Source: Micromonospora chokoriensis (GTDB taxonomy: Bacteria; Actinomycetota; Actinomycetes; Mycobacteriales; Micromonosporaceae). From it: a stretch of DNA of 64,000 bases. Below the pieces are notes generated by a model. The model saw only the letters and a program-made list of their open reading frames with translations. It had not been told where the DNA came from and ran no database searches. The stretch lies in the NCBI RefSeq assembly GCF_000718555.1, contig NZ_JOAN01000002.1, positions 186,001-250,000 of the forward strand. The letters run 5' to 3'. The position numbers and the translations under genes are program-made. Positions 8,890-16,429 of this stretch are shown here, in pieces (position 1 is the first letter of the stretch; the number at the start of each line of letters is the position of its first letter).

Positions 8890-8904
8890 GTTCGCTATGC
8901 GGAC
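8890..8904. promoter_or_regulatory. candidate IclR operator upstream of pcaI
   Basis: The site reads GTTCG-CTATG-CGGAC, an inverted repeat of 5-bp half-sites with 5-bp spacing and one mismatch in the second half. It lies 41-55 bp upstream of the pcaI start and just downstream of the candidate pcaI -10 box. A perfect version of the same motif occurs at 9060-9074 before the divergent aldehyde dehydrogenase. IclR regulators bind short palindromes of this kind; binding here is inferred. Confidence 0.45.
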
Positions 8905-8920
8905 TGCCGTACTCATATCG

Positions 8921-8949
8921 AACGTACGACGGAGGACGGCGTCCGTCAA
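8921..8949 (-). promoter_or_regulatory. candidate sigma70-type promoter of the pca operon
   Basis: On the minus strand TTGACG (8949-8944) and TACGTT (8926-8921) are separated by exactly 17 bp. This would start transcription near 8914 and place the GTTCG-N5-CGGAC site at about +10 to +24. The pattern was picked by eye. The 309 bp between pcaI and the aldehyde dehydrogenase contain no plausible gene, only these regulatory signals. Confidence 0.4.
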
Positions 8950-9059
8950 CGGCAGGTTGGCCCGTCCCGGAGCGGCAGGTCCACAGTGTTCGGTAGTCAC
9001 GTCGGCCGATGCGTTGACGCGAGCCGAGCCACGTGCCAACGTTCATGCAGAGAACGGTC

Positions 9060-9074
9060 GTTCGGTCAGCGAAC
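9060..9074. promoter_or_regulatory. candidate IclR operator upstream of aldehyde dehydrogenase/pobA
   Basis: This is a perfect interrupted palindrome, GTTCG-GTCAG-CGAAC, 85 bp upstream of the aldehyde dehydrogenase start. A weak TTGACG box at 9014-9019 lies about 40 bp before it, so the site would again sit just downstream of the transcription start, mirroring the arrangement at pcaI. This suggests one regulator controls both divergent units. Confidence 0.5.
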
Positions 9075-9158
9075 ACTCCCGGCCCTCGCGAGCGCACGCC
9101 CGCCCCGCCCGATGACCCCGGACCACCCCACCGGCCCCACGCCCCCAGGAGGACCGCC

Positions 9159-10619
9159 ATGACACTGCTGGACGCCACGACCTGGCAGGGCATGCTGCAC
9201 AGCGATGGCTGGGTGGAGCCGGCCGGCGGCACGGCGCCCGTACGGTCCCCCGCCACCGGGGAGGAGATCGGCCAGGTCGGCGTGGCGAACGCCGACGATG
9301 TGACGCGCGCCTGCGCCCGAGCCGCCACCGCCCAGCGCGACTGGGCCGCCACCGGCTACGCCGAGCGGGCCGCGGTGCTGCGCCGGGCCGGGCAGCTGTA
9401 CGAGCGGCACGCCCCCGAGATCGGCGACTGGATCGTGCGGGAGGCCGGGTCCATCCCACCCAAGGCCGGTGTGGAGACCGATACCGCGGCGCAGGAGTGC
9501 TACGAGGCGGCGGCGCTGGCTTCGCACCCGCTCGGCGAGATCATCCCGAGCGCGCAACCGAGGCTCAGCCTGGCTCGCCGGCTGCCCGTCGGCGTTGTCG
9601 GGGTCATCGCGCCGTTCAACTTCCCGCTCATCCTGGCCACCCGTTCCGTCGCCCCGGCCCTGGCACTGGGCAACGCCGTGGTGCTCAAGCCCGATCCGCG
9701 CACCGCGGTCTGCGGTGGTGTCTCGATCGCCCGGGTCTTCGAGGAGGCCGGCCTGCCCGGCGGGTTACTGCACGTCCTTTCCGGCGGCGTCGAGGTCGGC
9801 GAGGCGCTGGTGGCCGACCCGAACGCCCGGGTGATCAGCTTCACCGGGTCGACCGCGGCCGGCCGTAAGGTCGGCGAGGCGGCGGCACGCCACCTCAAGC
9901 GGGCGCACCTCGAACTCGGCGGCAACTCGGCGCTGATCGTGCTCGACGACGCCGACCTGGACCTCGCGGTCTCCGCCGGCGCCTGGGGGTCGTTCCTGCA
10001 CCAGGGCCAGATCTGCATGACCACCGGGCGGCACCTGGTGCACGAGAGTCTGTCCGAGCGGTATGTCGAGCGGTTGGCGGAGAAGGCCAACCATCTGCCG
10101 GTCGGCGACCCGGCGAAGGAGCAGGTGGCGCTCGGTCCGATCATCGACGAGCGCCAGCGCGACAAGATCCATTCTCTGGTCACGGCCAGCGTCGAGGCGG
10201 GTGCCCGGCTGGCGGCCGGGGGCACCTACGACGGGCTGTTCTACCGGCCGACGGTGCTCACCGACGTCACCCCCGCGACCCCGGCGTACGCACAGGAGGT
10301 CTTCGGCCCGGTCGCGCCGGTGATCACCTTCGCCGACTCCGACGAGGCCGTGAAGTTGGCCCGGCACACCGAGTACGGCCTGTCGCTGGGCATCCTGGGC
10401 CGGGACGTGATGAGGGCGATGGCCCTCGCCGACCGGATCCCCAGCGGGATCGTGCACATCAACGACCAGACGGTGAGCGACGAGGCGGTGGCGCCGTTCG
10501 GCGGGGTGGGCGCCTCCGGCACCGGCTCCCGGTTCGGCGGGCCAGCGGCGAACGTCGAGGCGTTCACCGAGACCCAGTGGCTGACCGTGCAGGGCACCAT
10601 CACGCGGTACCCGTTCTGA
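9159..10619 (+). CDS. benzaldehyde/vanillin-type aldehyde dehydrogenase
   Basis: This 486-residue NAD(P)+-dependent aldehyde dehydrogenase oxidises an aldehyde to the acid. The nucleotide-binding segment VISFTGSTAAGRKVGE (about 224-239), the glutamate motif LELGGNSALIVLDDADLDL (about 250-268) and the catalytic cysteine in GQICMTTGR (about Cys286) are all visible. The GQICM active-site context is typical of benzaldehyde, salicylaldehyde and vanillin dehydrogenases. The AGGAGGA Shine-Dalgarno at 9147-9153 fixes ATG 9159; the frame extends upstream but without a matching ribosome site. It stands directly before pobA, so the likely substrate is 4-hydroxybenzaldehyde or vanillin, giving 4-hydroxybenzoate or vanillate. 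Substrate is inferred from context. Confidence 0.85.
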   Translation: MTLLDATTWQGMLHSDGWVEPAGGTAPVRSPATGEEIGQVGVANADDVTRACARAATAQRDWAATGYAERAAVLRRAGQLYERHAPEIGDWIVREAGSIPPKAGVETDTAAQECYEAAALASHPLGEIIPSAQPRLSLARRLPVGVVGVIAPFNFPLILATRSVAPALALGNAVVLKPDPRTAVCGGVSIARVFEEAGLPGGLLHVLSGGVEVGEALVADPNARVISFTGSTAAGRKVGEAAARHLKRAHLELGGNSALIVLDDADLDLAVSAGAWGSFLHQGQICMTTGRHLVHESLSERYVERLAEKANHLPVGDPAKEQVALGPIIDERQRDKIHSLVTASVEAGARLAAGGTYDGLFYRPTVLTDVTPATPAYAQEVFGPVAPVITFADSDEAVKLARHTEYGLSLGILGRDVMRAMALADRIPSGIVHINDQTVSDEAVAPFGGVGASGTGSRFGGPAANVEAFTETQWLTVQGTITRYPF

Positions 10620-10645
10620 CACCGCAGGAGAGGAGGATGCCAGAG

Positions 10646-11818
10646 ATGCGTACCCAGGTCGGCATCGTCGGCGCCGGGCCGGCGGGGCTCATGCTGTCGC
10701 ACCTGCTGCACCTGCGGGGAATCGAGTCCGTGGTGCTGGAGAGCCGCAGCCGCGACTACGTCGAACACCGGCTGCGGGCGGGAGTCCTCGAACAGGGCTC
10801 GGTCGACCTGCTCTGCCGCAGCGGCGTCGGCGAGCGGCTGCAACGGGAGGGGCTGCGGCACGAGGGCATCGAGCTGCGCTTCGCCGGGGAGTCGCACCGG
10901 GTGCCGATGGCAGATCTGACCGGGCGGGCGATCACCGTCTACGGGCAGCAGGAGGTGGTCAAGGACCTGATCGCCGCCCGGCTCGCGGCCGGTGGGTCGA
11001 TCCTCTTCGAGGCCGACGCCGTACGCCTGGACGGTCTCGACTCGGATTCGCCGGTCGTCCACTTTCGACGCGACGGGCGGGACGAGGAGCTGCACTGCGA
11101 CTTCGTGGCCGGCTGCGACGGGTTCCACGGGGTGAGCCGCGGCGCGGTGCCCGACGGGGTACTGACCACCTACGAGCGGGCGTACCCCGTTGCCTGGTTG
11201 GGGGTCCTCGCCGCCGCCCCGCCAGCGGTGCAGGAGCTCATCTACGCCCACCACGAACGGGGCTTCGCCCTCTACAGCATGCGCTCCCCCGAGATCTCCC
11301 GGCTGTATCTGCAGGTCGCGCCAGACGAGGACATCGCCGCGTGGCCGGACGAGCGAATCTGGGCGGAGCTGCGGACGCGGTTGGAGACGGTGCCGGGGTG
11401 GTCGCTCAACGAGGGGCCGATCCTGGAGAAGTCCATCACCGGAATGCGCAGCTTCGTGGTCGAGCCGATGCAGTGGGAGCGGCTGTTCCTGGCCGGCGAC
11501 GCCGTGCACATCGTCCCACCCACCGGAGCGAAGGGCATGAACCTGGCCCTCGCCGACGTCGCGCTGCTCGGCGATGCCTTCGCCGCGTGGTACGACAGAG
11601 GGCACACCGATCTGCTGGAGACCTACTCGGCCACGGCGCTACGCCGGGTCTGGCGGGCCCAGCACTTCTCCTGGTGGATGACCTCCATGCTGCACCGGCT
11701 GGAGCGCGACGACCCGTACGAGACGAAGCTGCAGACCGCCACGCTGCGCTACGTCGCCACCTCCGACGCCTACGCCACCAGCCTGTCCGAGAACTACGTG
11801 GGCCTGCCCGAGGTCTGA
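10646..11818 (+). CDS. pobA: 4-hydroxybenzoate 3-monooxygenase
   Basis: This 390-residue FAD monooxygenase is close to the 394 residues of the Pseudomonas enzyme. It has the FAD motif GAGPAG (9-14), the DG motif around GCDGFHG (156-162) and the GD motif GDAVHIVPPTGAKGMN (284-299). Active-site residues known from Pseudomonas PobA (Tyr201, Ser212, Arg214, Tyr222) have clear counterparts one position earlier (Tyr200, Ser211, Arg213, Tyr221), which supports 4-hydroxybenzoate as substrate. The product is protocatechuate, feeding the divergent pca operon. ATG 10646 is preferred because AGGAGG at 10631-10636 sits 9 bases before it; the ATG at 10637 directly abuts the ribosome site. Confidence 0.95.
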   Translation: MRTQVGIVGAGPAGLMLSHLLHLRGIESVVLESRSRDYVEHRLRAGVLEQGSVDLLCRSGVGERLQREGLRHEGIELRFAGESHRVPMADLTGRAITVYGQQEVVKDLIAARLAAGGSILFEADAVRLDGLDSDSPVVHFRRDGRDEELHCDFVAGCDGFHGVSRGAVPDGVLTTYERAYPVAWLGVLAAAPPAVQELIYAHHERGFALYSMRSPEISRLYLQVAPDEDIAAWPDERIWAELRTRLETVPGWSLNEGPILEKSITGMRSFVVEPMQWERLFLAGDAVHIVPPTGAKGMNLALADVALLGDAFAAWYDRGHTDLLETYSATALRRVWRAQHFSWWMTSMLHRLERDDPYETKLQTATLRYVATSDAYATSLSENYVGLPEV

Positions 11819-12026
11819 GCACGCGCGTGCGCCACGCCGCCACCGCGCACCGTTGTTCAACTTATCCATGACGGGCGTCAGAAATTATTGACTTTCGATG
11901 CTGGGGTGACTGACCATGGCCAACACAGCGGCGTGCGCCCCCACGCAGCGGTAGTTCACCTGCAGATCCGAGGCATCCGCCGACTTCCGACGCACCCACC
12001 ACCCCCGCCCAGGAAGGGCCTCGTCA

Positions 12027-13001
12027 ATGAAGAAGGTCTTGGCTCTCGGGCTGATCGCCGCTACCGCGATCGCCCTCACCGGATGTACCGACTCCGACGC
12101 GTCCAACCCGTCCGAACAGACCTCAGGCGAGTCCCGCAAGGTCCGGGTCGCGGCCCTGCCGATCACCGAGACCGCCGCGCTCTGGGGCGGCATCAAGGCG
12201 GGCCTCTTCGCCGAGCGCGGGCTCCAGGTCGAGGTGCTGCCCGCCCAGGGTGGCGCGCAGGCCATTCCGGCGCTGATGAACGGCGACATCGACTTCGCGA
12301 TCGGCCAGCCCTTCGGCCCGTTCCGGGCCGACCTGCGCGACCTCGGCGTCGTCATCATCGGCAACTACGCCTCCTCGTACGCCGACGGCGACGACATCAA
12401 CGCCGTGGTGGCCTCGGCGAAGTCCGGCATCAAACGGCCTGCCGACCTCGCGGGCAAGCGGGTCTCGGTCAACAGCCTGGGCGCCGCCGGCGACGTGACG
12501 ATCATGGCGGCGGTCGAGAAGGACGGCGGCGACCCGTCCAAAATCAAGTTCGTCGAGGTCGCCTTCCCGGACGCCCCGGCCCAGCTCGAAGCAGGCAACA
12601 TCGACGCGGCCTGGGTGCCGGAGCCCTTTGTCACGCAGCTCAAGGCCCGTGGCGACACCTTCATCGTCGCCCCCTACCAGGCGGTGGTGCCCGGCCTGAC
12701 CACCCTCACCACGATCACCACCAAGGAACGTACGGACAAGGACGCCAAGCTGGTCGAGGACTTCACGGCGGCGATGAAGAAGACGCTGGAATGGGCCAAG
12801 GACCCCGCCAACGAGCCGGCCCTGCGGCAGGCCATCAAGGACAACCTGGAGCTGCCCCCACCGGTGGCCGAGTCGGTGCGGCTGCCGGCCTTCGGTTGGC
12901 AGGTCGACCGGTCGAGCCTGCAGACCCTTGCCGAGCTGGCGCAGAAGTACAAGGTGCTCGACAAGCAACCCAACTTCGACCGTCTCATCCAGCAGCAGTA
13001 G
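12027..13001 (+). CDS. ABC transporter substrate-binding lipoprotein (SsuA/NMT1-like)
   Basis: This 324-residue periplasmic-type binding protein has a lipoprotein signal: KK start, hydrophobic stretch and lipobox LTGC with Cys20 as the lipidated residue. The mature chain follows the SsuA/TauA/NMT1 pattern: LPITETAALWGGIKAGLFAERGLQVEV, then GDIDFAIGQPFGPF, and LAGKRVSVNSLGAAGD. An AGGAAGG ribosome site precedes ATG 12027. It leads an importer operon with two permeases and an ATPase. The family takes up sulfonates, nitrate, thiamine precursors and also aromatic acids such as phthalate. Its place between pobA and the aromatic CoA-ligase block suggests an aromatic substrate, but the ligand cannot be read from sequence. 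The 208 bp before it hold no other gene. Confidence 0.85.
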   Translation: MKKVLALGLIAATAIALTGCTDSDASNPSEQTSGESRKVRVAALPITETAALWGGIKAGLFAERGLQVEVLPAQGGAQAIPALMNGDIDFAIGQPFGPFRADLRDLGVVIIGNYASSYADGDDINAVVASAKSGIKRPADLAGKRVSVNSLGAAGDVTIMAAVEKDGGDPSKIKFVEVAFPDAPAQLEAGNIDAAWVPEPFVTQLKARGDTFIVAPYQAVVPGLTTLTTITTKERTDKDAKLVEDFTAAMKKTLEWAKDPANEPALRQAIKDNLELPPPVAESVRLPAFGWQVDRSSLQTLAELAQKYKVLDKQPNFDRLIQQQ

Positions 13002-13015
13002 CCGGCGCGACCCCG

Positions 13016-13044
13016 CCCTCCCTGGCCCCCGGGACCGGGGAGGG
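13016..13044 (+). promoter_or_regulatory. intercistronic hairpin between binding protein and permease
   Basis: CCCTCCCTGG (13016-13025) pairs with CCGGGGAGGG (13035-13044), ten pairs including one T-G wobble, around a 9-nt loop. It begins 15 bp after the stop of the binding-protein gene and there is no T-run. Such hairpins commonly stabilise the upstream message or attenuate read-through, so the binding protein is made in excess over the permeases. Confidence 0.5.
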
Positions 13045-13074
13045 CACCGCCGCCCGCCTGACGACGGGAGTGAC

Positions 13075-13875
13075 ATGCGCGTGTTCTCCACCAGACGCCT
13101 GCGCGCGTTACGCAAGGCCCTGCTGGGCGTCGTCGGCCTCACCGGGTTCCTCGTCGTCTGGCAGCTGATCCCGACGCTGGGCCTGGTCAACCCGCTGTAT
13201 CTGCCGTACGTGACGGACGTGCTGGCGCGGCTGTTCGAGCAGCTCGTCGACCTCGCGTTCTGGCGGCGGCTGGGCAGCACCATGACGTCCTGGGCGATCG
13301 GCCTGACGGTGGCGACGATCGCCGCCGTCGCGCTCGGCACGGTCGTCGGGCTGGTGCCGTTCCTGCGGCGCTCAACCCACACGGTCGTCGAGTTCCTGCG
13401 GCCGATCCCATCGGTCGCCCTCATCCCGCTCGCCGTGCTGATGTTCGGCATCCAGATGCAGGCCGCCCTCGTCATCATCGTCTACGCGTCGTTCTGGCAG
13501 GTGTTCGTGCAGGTGATCTACGGCGTCGCCGACGTCGACGTGGTGGCTCGCGACACCGCCCGCAGTTTCGGTCTGACCCGGCGGGAGCAGTTGACGCACC
13601 TCGTCCTACCGACCACTCTGCCGTACCTCATGACGGGTTTGCGGCTCGCGGCGGCGGTCGCGCTCATCCTCGCCATCACCGCGGAGATGGTGATCGGTAA
13701 CCCCGGCCTCGGGCGCATGATCGAGCTGTCCCGGTCCGCCGGCGACGCCGCCGGCCTGTACGCGTTGGTCGTGGTCACCGGCCTGCTCGGGCTCGCGGTG
13801 AACATCGTCTTCCGGTTCATCGAGCGTCGGGTGCTGTCGTGGCACCAGTCGATCCGAGGAGAGGAGGCGCGGTGA
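13075..13875 (+). CDS. ABC transporter permease 1 (SsuC/TauC-like)
   Basis: This 266-residue inner-membrane permease of the BPD_transp_1 family has about six hydrophobic segments, starting with ALLGVVGLTGFLVVWQLI and ending with YALVVVTGLLGLAVNIVF. The cytoplasmic EAA-type coupling loop reads DTARSFGLTRREQLTHLVLP (about residues 160-179) and would dock onto the ATPase. The frame is open further upstream, but the first ATG with a sensible position is 13075, after GACGGGAGTGAC. The 3' end overlaps the next permease by GTGA. It functions with the binding protein and ATPase as an importer. Confidence 0.85.
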   Translation: MRVFSTRRLRALRKALLGVVGLTGFLVVWQLIPTLGLVNPLYLPYVTDVLARLFEQLVDLAFWRRLGSTMTSWAIGLTVATIAAVALGTVVGLVPFLRRSTHTVVEFLRPIPSVALIPLAVLMFGIQMQAALVIIVYASFWQVFVQVIYGVADVDVVARDTARSFGLTRREQLTHLVLPTTLPYLMTGLRLAAAVALILAITAEMVIGNPGLGRMIELSRSAGDAAGLYALVVVTGLLGLAVNIVFRFIERRVLSWHQSIRGEEAR

Positions 13876-14696
13876 GCGCGTACACCAGCCGGATCGCCAC
13901 CACGACGCGTGGCCGGCGGGTCGGCCCCCGGATCGCGGCGAGCCTGCTCTACCCGCTCGGGCTGCCGATGCTGCTTCTGGTCAGCTGGGGCCTGGTGTCG
14001 ACGAGGGGGACGAGCCGGTTCTTCCCCGGCCCGTTGACGATCGCCGACGCCTTCCTGCAGACCTGGGTCGGCCCGGCATTCGTCGAGGACGTGCTGCCGA
14101 GCCTCGCCCGCCTCGGCCTCGGTGTCGCCGCGTCGATCGTGCTCGGCATCGCCGCCGGCACCGTCATCGGTCTGGTCGTCTGGTTGCGGGAACTCCTCGA
14201 ACCGCTGCTGGAGTTCCTCCGGGCGATCCCGCCGCCGGTACTGATCCCGGTGGTCATGCTCCTGCTCGGGATCACGGACACCATGAAGGTGGTCGTGATC
14301 GTCTCCGGCGCGGTCTGGCCGATCCTGCTGAACACGATCGAGGGTGTCCGGGCGACGGACAGTGTCATGAAGGAGACCGCGGAGTCGTTCCAGGTCTCCT
14401 GGTGGGAACGGCTCTGGTTCCTCGTGCTCCCGGCCGCCAGCCCGCGGATCATGGCCGGGGTCCGGCAGGCCCTCTCGGTCGCGCTGATCCTGATGGTCAT
14501 CTCCGAGATGTTCGCCTCGTCCTCCGGCCTCGGCTACCGGATCGCCTACTTCCAGCGCAACTACCTGATCGCCGAGATGTGGAGCGGCATCCTCCTCCTC
14601 GGTCTCGTCGGCGTCTTCCTCGCCGTAGCTTTCGGTCTCGTCGAACGGCGCGTGCTGCGCTGGTACCACGGAATCAGGGAGGTCAACCGTGCCTGA
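13872..14696 (+). CDS. ABC transporter permease 2 (SsuC/TauC-like)
   Basis: This 274-residue permease is paralogous to its upstream neighbour, with six or so membrane segments and an EAA loop KETAESFQVSWWERLWFLVLP (about residues 158-178). GTG 13872 overlaps the TGA of permease 1. Upstream in-frame extension is possible but would bury the start deep in permease 1. Many SsuC/TauC systems use a homodimer; two distinct permease genes imply a heterodimeric channel here. The end overlaps the ATPase gene by 8 bp. Confidence 0.85.
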   Translation: MSAYTSRIATTTRGRRVGPRIAASLLYPLGLPMLLLVSWGLVSTRGTSRFFPGPLTIADAFLQTWVGPAFVEDVLPSLARLGLGVAASIVLGIAAGTVIGLVVWLRELLEPLLEFLRAIPPPVLIPVVMLLLGITDTMKVVVIVSGAVWPILLNTIEGVRATDSVMKETAESFQVSWWERLWFLVLPAASPRIMAGVRQALSVALILMVISEMFASSSGLGYRIAYFQRNYLIAEMWSGILLLGLVGVFLAVAFGLVERRVLRWYHGIREVNRA

Positions 14697-15501
14697 TCGA
14701 CGCACCCTGCTGCGGGTGGAGCACCTGCGGAAGGTCTACGAGTCCGCCACGGGGAACGTCGAGGCGATCGGGGACATCAGCTTCACGATGGACGCCGGCG
14801 AGCTGGTCTGCATCGTCGGGCCGTCCGGATGCGGCAAGACCACTCTCCTGAAGTGCCTCGCCGGCCTGCTGCGACCCACCAGCGGCGTGGTCGAGATGGA
14901 CGGCTCGCCGGTGACCGGGCCCAGCCCCGCCATGGCCGTGGTGTTCCAGGAGTACGGTCGCAGCCTCTACCCCTGGCTGACGGTGCGCGGAAACGTCGAG
15001 CTTCCGTTGCGGCACAAGAAGCTGTCCCGCGCGGCCCGGGCCAAGCTGGTCGTCGACGCTCTTGAGGCGGTGGGCCTAGCGCACGCCGCACGCAGCCACC
15101 CGTGGCAGCTCTCCGGGGGGATGCAACAGCGCGTGGCGATCGCGCGAGCGATCGCCTACCAGCCCGACGTTCTGATCATGGACGAGCCGTTCGCCGCGGT
15201 GGACGCACAGACCCGGGCCGACCTGGAGGACCTGGTCCGCGAGCTGCACGCCAGCCGCACCATCTCTGTTCTCTTCGTCACCCACGACATCGACGAGTCG
15301 GTCTACCTGGGTCAGCGGGTTCTAGTATTGTCCACGTCGCCGACCTGGGTCCAGGAGGACCTCGCGATCGACCTGCCGCCGGAGCGCGATCAGATCACGA
15401 CCCGCGCCCTGCCCCGTTTCACCCAGTTGCGGACGCACGTCTACGACCAGATCCAGCGGGCCAAGCGCGGGCAGACTGTGGCCCCGCGGTCCGCGCGGTG
15501 A
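14689..15501 (+). CDS. ABC transporter ATP-binding protein (SsuB/TauB-like)
   Basis: This 270-residue importer ATPase has Walker A GPSGCGKTT (about 44-52), a Q-loop at VVFQEYGRSLYPWLTV (about 84-99), the ABC signature LSGGMQQR (141-148), Walker B VLIMDEP (161-167) and H-loop LFVTHDIDESVYL. GTG 14689 overlaps permease 2 by 8 bp. It energises uptake by the heterodimeric permease. The LYPWLTV segment after the Q-loop is characteristic of the SsuB/TauB/NrtD group. A PaaX-like regulator follows 40 bp downstream in the same direction. Confidence 0.92.
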   Translation: MPDRRTLLRVEHLRKVYESATGNVEAIGDISFTMDAGELVCIVGPSGCGKTTLLKCLAGLLRPTSGVVEMDGSPVTGPSPAMAVVFQEYGRSLYPWLTVRGNVELPLRHKKLSRAARAKLVVDALEAVGLAHAARSHPWQLSGGMQQRVAIARAIAYQPDVLIMDEPFAAVDAQTRADLEDLVRELHASRTISVLFVTHDIDESVYLGQRVLVLSTSPTWVQEDLAIDLPPERDQITTRALPRFTQLRTHVYDQIQRAKRGQTVAPRSAR

Positions 15502-15541
15502 TCGGCGACCAGGGGCACCGTTTTCGCCGAAGGGGAGCACT

Positions 15542-16429
15542 GTGGGTAGTCGTCAGCCGAAGCAGTTGTTGCTCGCCTTCTTCGGCGAACACGTCGTCGA
15601 TGGCGCAACCGGCCCGATCCGGGCGAGTGCCCTGATCAACGTGTTGGAGGGTGCCGACGTCGCCGCGCCGGCCACCCGCGCGACCCTCGACCGTCTCGTG
15701 CACAGCGGCATCCTCGCCCGCAGCAGGAGTGGCCGGGAGACCCTCTTCTCGCTGACCGAGCACGGGGTCGCGGTGCTACGCGAGGCGACGTACCGGGTTC
15801 GCGGGCCGCGGCCGTTCGACCCGCAGGGCAGCGGGTGGACCCTGGTCACCTTCTCGATCCCGGAGCATCAGCGGACGCTGCGGCACCGACTGCGCTCGAC
15901 CCTCACCTGGGAGGGCTTCGCGCCGCTGCGCGACGGGCTCTGGCTCGCGCCCGGCGAGGTCGACCTCGCCGGTTCGCTGGAGCCCCTGCGGCAGGACCTC
16001 GCGCCGAACACCGTGGTCGCCTTCCACGCCCGCGAACTCGCCGGGTTCCCGATCGGCGAGAGCGTACGCGCGGCGTGGGACATCGAGGCGATCCGGCGCG
16101 CGCACCTCGCCTTCATCGACGTGTGGGACGACCCGTCGGCGTTGGCGATGGCGCCGAGCGCCCTGACCGTGCGGACGATGCTCGTGGCGGACTGGCTCGC
16201 GCTGCTGCGCGCCGACCCGAGGCTGCCGGCCGAGTTCATGGACGCGCAGTGGCCCGCCACCAGGTCGGCCGAGACCTACCGCCGGGCGCACGAGAAGCTG
16301 GCCGAGGCGTCCGCGGCGGAGTTCGCCGAACTCGTCGCGACCCGGCCCGCGACTAGCCGCCGAAGCGGGTCCGCAGATCAGCCTTCCGCACCTTCCCCGA
16401 CGCGGTCCGTGGCAACTCGTCCACGATGA
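15542..16429 (+). CDS. PaaX-family transcriptional regulator
   Basis: This 295-residue protein matches the PaaX family. The N-terminal QPKQLLLAFFGEHV and winged-helix region (RATLDRLVHSGILARSRSGRETLFSLTEHG spans about residues 43-72) are followed by the PaaX core (WTLVTFSIPEHQRTLRHRLRSTLTWEGFAPLRDGLWLAPG, about 98-137) and a C-terminal helical domain. PaaX represses phenylacetate catabolism in response to phenylacetyl-CoA; relatives sense other aryl-CoA esters. GTG 15542 is preceded by GAAGGGGAGCAC. Its location between an importer and a block headed by an acyl-CoA ligase fits control by a CoA thioester. The last 26 codons run antisense into the 3' end of that ligase gene (77-bp convergent overlap). 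Confidence 0.82.
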   Translation: MGSRQPKQLLLAFFGEHVVDGATGPIRASALINVLEGADVAAPATRATLDRLVHSGILARSRSGRETLFSLTEHGVAVLREATYRVRGPRPFDPQGSGWTLVTFSIPEHQRTLRHRLRSTLTWEGFAPLRDGLWLAPGEVDLAGSLEPLRQDLAPNTVVAFHARELAGFPIGESVRAAWDIEAIRRAHLAFIDVWDDPSALAMAPSALTVRTMLVADWLALLRADPRLPAEFMDAQWPATRSAETYRRAHEKLAEASAAEFAELVATRPATSRRSGSADQPSAPSPTRSVATRPR

